Below are positions 1 to 4,076 of a stretch of 5,077 bases of DNA, one piece after another. The translations under genes were made by a program, and so were the position numbers. The stretch covers positions 1 to 5,077 of the forward strand of contig JAJXZK010000442.1 of NCBI GenBank assembly GCA_021780095.1, read 5' to 3'. This DNA is from Acidobacteriota bacterium. Lineage in GTDB: Bacteria; Acidobacteriota; Terriglobia; Terriglobales; Acidobacteriaceae. Position 1 is the first letter of the stretch, and each line of letters begins with the position of its first letter. The notes beneath the pieces are model-generated. The model was not told where the DNA came from. It made no database searches and saw only the letters and a list, made by a program, of their open reading frames with translations.

Positions 1-267
1 GGGCTCCGGGGCGGGGGTGTCCGGCAGCAAAGCGGCGAAGTCGTTGTCAAAAATGTACACGTTTTCATATTGAGGCGTGCGATGCCCTCCAGCACGCTGA
101 TTGCCCGGGCAGAGGTAGCAGGCGGGGTCGTATTTCAGGCTGGAGAAGCCGGAAGAAGGATTGACTTCACCCTGCCATGGGCGCTGCGTGCGATGGGGCG
201 ATACCAGCACCCACTGCCGTCGCAAGGGGTTATAGCGGCGATGTGGAAACTGCGGTGTAGAAGACAA
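1..267 (-). CDS. galT: Galactose-1-phosphate uridylyltransferase, N-terminal part (cut by window edge)
   Basis: Leloir-pathway enzyme that exchanges UMP between UDP-glucose and galactose-1-phosphate in the cytoplasm. Reading the minus strand from 267 gives 89 residues without a stop, running off the left edge. The N-terminal family signature is clear: HRRYNPL at residues 9-15, [16 protein letters not shown] at 19-34, a zinc-type CYLC pair (Cys50, Cys53) followed by PGN, and the block ending in NDFAALLPD (75-83). These follow the E. coli GalT N-terminus closely, including its Cys52/Cys55 pair. E. coli GalT has about 348 residues, so roughly a quarter is visible; the active-site HPH motif lies outside. 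The start is TTG at 267-265: an in-frame TGA lies at 282-280, no other start codon precedes the conserved block, and AGGA sits 7 bases upstream (278-275). It diverges from the DUF4254 gene. Family assignment is firm; the TTG start is inferred. Confidence 0.93.
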   Translation of the reverse strand, partial: MSSTPQFPHRRYNPLRRQWVLVSPHRTQRPWQGEVNPSSGFSSLKYDPACYLCPGNQRAGGHRTPQYENVYIFDNDFAALLPDTPAPEP

Positions 268-296
268 TCGACGTTCCTTTCAATCGGGACTATCAT
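268..296 (+). promoter_or_regulatory. Possible sigma70-type promoter in the galT / DUF4254 divergent spacer
   Basis: TCGACG at 268-273 matches 4 of 6 bases of the -35 consensus. TATCAT at 291-296 matches 5 of 6 of the -10 consensus, and the spacer is 17 bases. It would start a transcript near 303, giving a leader of about 95 bases before the DUF4254 ATG at 398. The -35 box directly abuts the galT start codon, so expression of the two divergent genes could interfere. I found no equally good pair on the minus strand for galT. The rest of the spacer (297-397) holds an imperfect GCGGAG/CTCCGC inverted repeat (298-303 with 317-322) and nothing else I recognise. Seen by eye only. Confidence 0.3.
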
Positions 297-397
297 TGCG
301 GAGGCTGCTGCGCCGTCTCCGCCGTTTTCAGGATAACGCGCAAAAGGGTTGTTTCGCTTTGGGCGAATCTGCGGCTACCATGAAAACAGGGCTCCGA

Positions 398-1039
398 ATG
401 ACTCAAAACGACGGCACAAAGCTCCCATCCCTGATTGACGCTCACGAAATCGCGTCGATGCACGATGCGGCCACGCGCGACTGGCACAAGTTGGCCCCGC
501 CGAACCTGATCACGCTCGATCCGCCGGCAAGCCTGGACAAGCTCCTGCGCACGCACCATCAGGCGAATTTCGAGCTGTGGCACCTGGAGGATGAGGCCCG
601 TTCGCCGTATTCGCTGGACCGTGAGATTGCGTCAGTCAAGCGGATGATTGACCGGGTCAACCAATCCCGCAACGATTTGATGGAGCGGCTCGACGCCATG
701 CTGCTTGGAGAGTTGAATCAGCATGGGCTTCCGGCACCGGTGGCGCCGCTGCACTCTGAGACGCCCGGGCTGATTGTGGATCGACTTTCCATTCTGGCAC
801 TCAAGATTTTTCACACGCGCGAGGAGACTGAGCGGGAGAATGCTTCTCCCGGACATATTCGCAGGAATCGCGAGCGTTTGCATATGCTTGAGGAGCAGCG
901 CGGCGATCTGGCGCAATGCCTGGACCGGCTATGGGAACAATTGATTCACGGTCAAATGCGCTTCAAGCTTTATCGTCAGCTCAAAATGTATAACGATCCC
1001 GCGCTGAATCCCGTGCTCTACAAGAAGCCCAGGGCCTGA
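398..1039 (+). CDS. DUF4254 family protein
   Basis: A 213-residue protein of unknown function, soluble by sequence, with no signal peptide or membrane span. Family hallmarks are visible in order: NFELWHLEDEAR at 57-68, DREIASVKRMIDRVNQSRND at 74-93, SETPGLIVDRLSILALKI at 120-137, EEQRGDLAQCLDRL at 165-178 and KMYNDPALNPVLY at 196-208. The composition is charged and helical, and the conserved Trp/His/Glu/Asp cluster near residues 61-65 looks like a functional site. The frame is open upstream to a TTG at 296 and an ATG at 380. I chose ATG 398 because CAGGG lies 6 bases upstream and the remaining length fits the family. The family is often found among lipopolysaccharide or polysaccharide sugar genes (general knowledge), so the divergent galT neighbour may be meaningful. 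It lies 30 bases before ctaB. No enzymatic role can be assigned. Confidence 0.85.
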   Translation: MTQNDGTKLPSLIDAHEIASMHDAATRDWHKLAPPNLITLDPPASLDKLLRTHHQANFELWHLEDEARSPYSLDREIASVKRMIDRVNQSRNDLMERLDAMLLGELNQHGLPAPVAPLHSETPGLIVDRLSILALKIFHTREETERENASPGHIRRNRERLHMLEEQRGDLAQCLDRLWEQLIHGQMRFKLYRQLKMYNDPALNPVLYKKPRA

Positions 1040-1069
1040 GCACGGTATCATGAAGAGTCCAACAGAAGA

Positions 1070-2071
1070 ATGACCCCTGCATCGACCAGCACAGTTCTGC
1101 CTGCCGCTGAGACAACTCCGGCCAGAACCTCCGAGACTCACGAGCACGTCCATCTGCATGCTCCGCGCGCGGGCGAGACGGCCTCGCGGATCGCGGATTA
1201 TCGCGAACTCTTCAAAGTTCGGGTCACAGCTCTGGTGATTCTGACGGCGTGGGCTGGTTTCTATCTGGGGTCGATGCAGTCGGGTATCAGCAGCGTGCAG
1301 CCCGGACTAGTGGAAGCGCTGGTGGGGATCGGGATGGTTTCCGCCGGTGCCGCAGCGCTGAACGAGAGCCTGGAACGCAAGCTGGACGCTAAGATGATCC
1401 GGACGGCAAACCGGCCAATGGCGGCGGGGCGCATCAGCCTGCCTCATGGCATTCTGCTGGGGCTGGGCTTCATCGCGGCGGGCGCGATCTGGCTGACGCA
1501 CACGACGAATCTGATGACTGGGACGCTGACCCTGGCGACGGCGTTCACCTATGTCACCGTGTATACGCCATTGAAGCGATATACGAGCCTGGCGACGTTT
1601 ATCGGGGCATTTCCGGGCGCCATGGGGCCATTGCTTGGCTGGACAGCCGCTCGGGGGCGCATTGAGTGGCCGGCGGTGGCGCTGTTCGGAATCCTCTTTG
1701 TCTGGCAATTTCCGCATTTCATGGCCATCTCCTGGCTGTACCGCGAAGATTATGCCCGCGCGGGCATCCGGATGCTGCCGGTGATCCAGCCGGACGGATG
1801 GTCGACCGTACTGGAGGCTCTGACCTATGCGGTCCTGATGATTCCGGTGAGCTTGGTTCCAGTGTATCTGCACATTGCCGGGATGTATTACGGAGTGACG
1901 GCGGCGATTCTGGGGCTGGTCTATCTGGGGTACACCATTCGATTTGCAAGAATCACACGGGCACGCTCCATAATTGAGTCGAAGATGTATGCGCGGGATC
2001 TGCTGAAGGTGAGCGTGATCTATTTGCCGCTGCTGCTCACCGCTCTGATGCTGAACGCCAAGGTAGGGTAA
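1070..2071 (+). CDS. ctaB: Protoheme IX farnesyltransferase (heme O synthase)
   Basis: UbiA-superfamily membrane prenyltransferase that adds a farnesyl group to heme B to make heme O, the precursor of heme A for heme-copper oxidases. It has 333 residues; E. coli CyoE has about 296. The core starts near residue 44. The first polar motif reads N98-ESL-E102-RKL-D106-AKM-I-RT-ANRP, with Glu where many CyoE proteins have Asp. The cytoplasmic YTPLKR block is at 165-170, and WQFPHFMAISWLYREDYARAG at 212-232 is the second signature. About eight or nine hydrophobic spans follow the usual pattern. Residues 1-43 are an extra hydrophilic N-terminus with a histidine cluster (HEHVHLH, 24-30). ATG 1070 is the only usable start before the core, so the extension seems real. 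The SD site is weak (AGAAGA just upstream). It is followed after 5 bases by the DUF420 gene, indicating one transcript for oxidase assembly. No heme A synthase (ctaA) or oxidase subunit genes are in view. Confidence 0.95.
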   Translation: MTPASTSTVLPAAETTPARTSETHEHVHLHAPRAGETASRIADYRELFKVRVTALVILTAWAGFYLGSMQSGISSVQPGLVEALVGIGMVSAGAAALNESLERKLDAKMIRTANRPMAAGRISLPHGILLGLGFIAAGAIWLTHTTNLMTGTLTLATAFTYVTVYTPLKRYTSLATFIGAFPGAMGPLLGWTAARGRIEWPAVALFGILFVWQFPHFMAISWLYREDYARAGIRMLPVIQPDGWSTVLEALTYAVLMIPVSLVPVYLHIAGMYYGVTAAILGLVYLGYTIRFARITRARSIIESKMYARDLLKVSVIYLPLLLTALMLNAKVG

Positions 2072-2076
2072 GTGGA

Positions 2077-2625
2077 ATGCCAGTTGCACAATCAGCTCCG
2101 CAAACGAACAAGGGCGTGATCGCGGGCATCATTTCGCTCAGCCTGGCGGCGACCCTTTTCCTGTTCTGGCTGATTTACGTGCATACAGCGCCGGAAGCCT
2201 ACGCCGATCGGCTGTTGTTTTTGCCCTCGCTCGACGCGCTTACGAACGGAATGGCGGCGATCTGCCTGGTGGTGGGGTTCTATTTCATCCGAAAGCGGAA
2301 CATCAAGGCGCATCGCCGATCGATGATGACGGCGTTCGTATTTTCGACAATCTTTCTCATCAGCTACGTGGTGAACCACGCGCTGCACGGCGACACGCTG
2401 TACCAGGGGCATGGCGCGATACGCACAGTCTATTTCGCCATTCTGATCAGCCATATTGTGCTGTGCACGGTAGGGCTACCCATGGTGCTACTCACTTTCT
2501 TCTTCTCGCTTTCGGGGCGGTTTCCACAGCACAAGAAGATTGCGCGCTATACGCTGCCGATCTGGCTCTATGTGTCAGTGACGGGAGTGATAGTTTTCGC
2601 CATGCTGCACGCGGGGGCAAAGTAG
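2077..2625 (+). CDS. DUF420 membrane protein, probable cytochrome oxidase assembly factor (CtaM-like)
   Basis: A 182-residue integral membrane protein with five predicted helices, near residues 13-35, 52-70, 84-100, 115-143 and 160-177. DUF420 features seen are KAHRRSMM at 77-84, the helix-embedded NHALHG (100-105), ISH at 124-126 and the C-terminal HKKIARYTLPIWLYVSVTG (152-170). Conserved histidines at 79, 101, 104, 126 and 152 could ligate heme or metal (inference). DUF420 includes Staphylococcus aureus CtaM (Bacillus YozB), known to be needed for an active aa3-type oxidase. Its position 5 bases after ctaB supports a similar role here. The start at 2077 is preceded by AGGG at 2065-2068 inside the end of ctaB, suggesting translational coupling. 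The family call is confident; the molecular function is transferred from a distant homologue. Confidence 0.88.
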   Translation: MPVAQSAPQTNKGVIAGIISLSLAATLFLFWLIYVHTAPEAYADRLLFLPSLDALTNGMAAICLVVGFYFIRKRNIKAHRRSMMTAFVFSTIFLISYVVNHALHGDTLYQGHGAIRTVYFAILISHIVLCTVGLPMVLLTFFFSLSGRFPQHKKIARYTLPIWLYVSVTGVIVFAMLHAGAK

Positions 2626-2628
2626 GAG
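2624..2628 (+). promoter_or_regulatory. Ribosome binding site fixing the start of the 119-residue membrane protein
   Basis: AGGAG lies 5 bases before ATG 2634 and overlaps the TAG stop of the DUF420 gene (2623-2625). It decides the start, because the reading frame is open far upstream (to 2463) inside the DUF420 gene. Confidence 0.75.
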
Positions 2629-2633
2629 CCGAG

Positions 2634-2993
2634 ATGCGATGGTCTCAGCCAGATGACGGAACCCGGCAGCTTCTGTTGACCGGAATTTGGACGTTGGCCG
2701 CCGGTGCCATTGCGGCTGCCCTGACGGAGACCGTCTTTGGAGGCATCAGTCGGCAGGGGCCGCACACCAATCTGGGGTGGATCTTTCTGCTGATCGCGAT
2801 GGGCTGCCTTCCCTTCGGATCAATGGCCTTCCTGCTGGGGGGCCTGAAATGGCTGCGCAATCGCCGGATTTCCGCTTCGCAAACCGGAGTAACCGATCTG
2901 CCGCTGAAGGCTGTACCACGCGACACGAAGACCCTGATATCCTTCTCAGAACACTCAAGGGAGCTAGATAGCCATGGCAAAGAGCGTCAATAA
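2634..2993 (+). CDS. Small two-helix membrane protein, function unknown
   Basis: A 119-residue protein I do not recognise. Two hydrophobic segments are clear: about residues 13-36 (Leu/Ala-rich, ending TETVFGG) and 48-74 (GWIFLLIAMG to GGLKWL). They are joined by a short loop (SRQGPHTN, 39-46). The KWLRNRR stretch after helix 2 is positively charged, so both termini probably face the cytoplasm. The C-terminal 45 residues are hydrophilic and not obviously structured. The start at ATG 2634 is set by a strong AGGAG overlapping the DUF420 stop, so the gene is likely translated together with ctaB and DUF420 and may help oxidase assembly or membrane insertion (inference from position only). Its last 20 bases overlap the beginning of ssb in another frame; the stop is TAA at 2991-2993. 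The overlap suggests coupled translation, although the ssb SD site also lies within this gene. Confidence 0.72.
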   Translation: MRWSQPDDGTRQLLLTGIWTLAAGAIAAALTETVFGGISRQGPHTNLGWIFLLIAMGCLPFGSMAFLLGGLKWLRNRRISASQTGVTDLPLKAVPRDTKTLISFSEHSRELDSHGKERQ

Positions 2994-3432
2994 AGTTATT
3001 CTCCTCGGCAACGTAGGCAAAGACCCTGAGATTCGTGCGACCCCTGGCGGGACGATGGTCGCCAGCTTCAGCCTGGCTACGACGGACCGATCTAAAGACC
3101 AGTCAGGGAACTGGACCGACCGCACGGAATGGCACAACCTCGTAGCTTTCCAGCGGACGGCGGAGATCATTCGCGACTACGTGAAGAAAGGATCGAAGCT
3201 CTATATTGAGGGTAAGATCCAGACCCGCTCCTGGGAAGATAAGAACTCCGGCGAGAAGAAGTACCGGACGGAGATTATTGTGAACGATCTGTCGCTGCTC
3301 TCCGGCCGTGGAGAGGGCGACGGTGGCGGCTACAACCGCAGCAGCAGCTCGTCTTATGACCAGCGGAGTGCGGGGCCAGCGGATGATCTTGTGCAGTCGA
3401 CCGAGATCACCGATGACGATATTCCTTTTTAG
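2974..3432 (+). CDS. ssb: Single-stranded DNA-binding protein
   Basis: Coats single-stranded DNA during replication, repair and recombination and recruits partner proteins through its C-terminal tip. The 152-residue length is typical for bacterial SSB. An OB fold occupies about residues 1-110: NKVILLGNVGKDPEIR at 6-21, aromatic DNA-contact candidates Trp47, Trp53 and Phe59 in the WTDRTEWHNLVAF block, and YVKKGSKLYIEGKIQTRSWED following. A Gly/Ser-rich disordered linker (about 112-140) leads to the acidic tip DDDIPF at 147-152, the standard partner-binding peptide. ATG 2974 is preceded by AAGGGAG at 2957-2963 with a longish 10-base spacer. The gene overlaps the preceding membrane protein gene by 20 bases, an unusual partner; ssb more often sits by rpsF/rpsR or uvrA. 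I see no U-tract terminator after its stop. Confidence 0.97.
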   Translation: MAKSVNKVILLGNVGKDPEIRATPGGTMVASFSLATTDRSKDQSGNWTDRTEWHNLVAFQRTAEIIRDYVKKGSKLYIEGKIQTRSWEDKNSGEKKYRTEIIVNDLSLLSGRGEGDGGGYNRSSSSSYDQRSAGPADDLVQSTEITDDDIPF

Positions 3433-3455
3433 GTTGGCTGGCTAACCCATTTCCG

Positions 3456-3490
3456 CCTCCGAGGCTCCTATTTCGAGAGAGCCTTGGAGG
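3456..3490 (+). promoter_or_regulatory. Hairpin that pairs the ribosome binding site of the 57-codon gene
   Basis: Bases 3456-3467 (CCTCCGAGGCTC) pair with 3479-3490 (GAGCCTTGGAGG) in a 12-bp stem containing one G-U wobble, around an 11-base loop. The 3' arm contains GGAGG, which together with G3491 forms the SD site 5 bases before ATG 3497; its partner is CCTCC, an anti-SD-like sequence. No T-run follows, so this is not a standard intrinsic terminator. It looks like a structure that masks ribosome entry, as in RNA thermometers or other translational switches, or one that is opened by ribosomes or a trans factor. The pairing is seen directly; the regulatory role is inferred. It could also protect the 3' end of the ssb message. 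Confidence 0.5.
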
Positions 3491-3496
3491 GATTCC

Positions 3497-3670
3497 ATGA
3501 TCATCGTAATCGAGATTGTTGGCGTTCTGTTCTTGATCGCCGTTCTGGCAATGCTGATCAAGCTGAACCGAAGATCGCGGAGTGTGCGTCCGGGCGACGA
3601 GCGTTTCAGGAAGGTCGGACCTGGCGAGGTGCGGCATGGAGAGAAGCCCCGCGCCACGGGAATTGATTAG
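3497..3670 (+). CDS. Small single-span membrane protein, function unknown
   Basis: A 57-residue gene, ATG 3497 to TAG 3668-3670. Residues 2-22 form one strongly hydrophobic helix (MIIVIEIVGVLFLIAVLAML at 1-20, interrupted only by Glu6). A basic segment with KLNRRSRSVRPG (23-34) follows, then a hydrophilic tail rich in Gly, Arg and Lys. By the positive-inside rule this predicts an outside N-terminus and a cytoplasmic tail. A strong GGAGGG lies 5 bases upstream but is locked in a hairpin. It ends 9 bases before the frataxin-like gene, so the two are probably cotranscribed and this protein could be connected with iron handling (weak inference). Support for a real gene is the SD site, the coherent membrane-protein composition and the tight spacing. 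I do not recognise a family. Confidence 0.65.
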   Translation: MIIVIEIVGVLFLIAVLAMLIKLNRRSRSVRPGDERFRKVGPGEVRHGEKPRATGID

Positions 3671-3679
3671 ACTGGAAGC

Positions 3680-4015
3680 ATGATCGATGAACTTACCTTC
3701 CGCCGCCATGCTGACCAGGCCATTGAGTCTCTGAAGAAAAGCCTGATCCACGCCGAAGAGGATGGCGGTTTCGAGTCTGAAGAGCAGAACGGTGTGCTGA
3801 ACATTGTGTTTGAAGAGCCTCCGGCGAAATTTGTGATTACTCCGAACGCTCCGGTCCGGCAGATCTGGATTTCGGCGCTGGCGACCAGCTTCAAGCTGGA
3901 CTGGTCAGAGGAACTCGGAGACTTTGTCTTCCCAAAGGGCTCGCTGCCGCTGAAGTCGCTCGTGGCGAAACTGATCAACCAACATCTGGGCACAGATTCG
4001 GTCACGCTTTCCTGA
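3680..4015 (+). CDS. cyaY: Frataxin / CyaY-like iron donor protein
   Basis: A small cytoplasmic protein of 111 residues (E. coli CyaY has 106). The family binds iron through an acidic helix and modulates iron-sulfur cluster assembly on IscS/IscU. The order of elements fits the frataxin fold: helix 1 [16 protein letters not shown] (7-22), an acidic stretch with Glu26, Glu27, Asp28, Glu32, Glu34 and Glu35, strand NGVLNIVFE (37-45), strand AKFVITPN (49-56), the characteristic QIWISA (61-66, matching QVWLA in CyaY), and a C-terminal helix [17 protein letters not shown] (87-103). ATG 3680 lies 9 bases after the 57-codon gene; its SD site is weak (TGGAAG, very close), which suggests dependence on translation of that gene. 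No isc or suf genes are in view. Frataxins are best known from Proteobacteria and eukaryotes, so an occurrence elsewhere is worth noting. An uncharacterised frataxin-fold relative is the main alternative. Confidence 0.87.
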   Translation: MIDELTFRRHADQAIESLKKSLIHAEEDGGFESEEQNGVLNIVFEEPPAKFVITPNAPVRQIWISALATSFKLDWSEELGDFVFPKGSLPLKSLVAKLINQHLGTDSVTLS

Positions 4016-4066
4016 CCAGGGCTGTGAGTGCGGAACTTGCTTCGCGGCTATCCGCGCCGCTATGCT

Positions 4067-4072
4067 GAGGAG
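4067..4072 (+). promoter_or_regulatory. Ribosome binding site deciding the mutase start
   Basis: GAGGAG lies 4 bases before ATG 4077. An in-frame ATG at 4062, five codons earlier, has no SD-like sequence before it, so 4077 is preferred. The preceding spacer (4016-4066) contains a short GC-rich stem, GCGGC 4044-4048 with GCCGC 4056-4060, and no convincing promoter. Confidence 0.65.
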
Positions 4073-4076
4073 TTTC

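Noticed and set aside
298..322. GCGGAG/CTCCGC inverted repeat in the divergent spacer as an operator or terminator
   Set aside because: A 6-bp stem with a 13-base loop in GC-rich DNA is readily expected by chance, and no second copy is seen.
70..336. Plus-strand 88-codon open frame at the left end
   Set aside because: It lies opposite the galT N-terminus, which has clear family motifs on the minus strand.
1188..1209. Repeated TCGCGGA-like units near the start of the ctaB core
   Set aside because: They lie in coding sequence (RIADYRE region) and are explained by codon choice; no array forms.
1307..2089. Long open frame (260 codons) on the minus strand opposite ctaB
   Set aside because: It is rich in Arg, Gln, His and Pro with no recognisable domain, and lies wholly against a well-supported gene; a codon-bias shadow.
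2463..2633. Possible upstream extension of the 119-residue membrane protein
   Set aside because: This part overlaps the DUF420 gene, has low-information content, and the strong SD site points to ATG 2634.
3432..3447. GGTT...AACC inverted repeat directly after the ssb stop as a terminator
   Set aside because: Only a 4-bp stem with no following T-run.
4037..4066. TTGCTT (4037-4042) and TATGCT (4061-4066) with an 18-base gap as a mutase promoter
   Set aside because: Only 3/6 and 4/6 matches, and transcription would begin at about the SD site itself, leaving no usable binding site.
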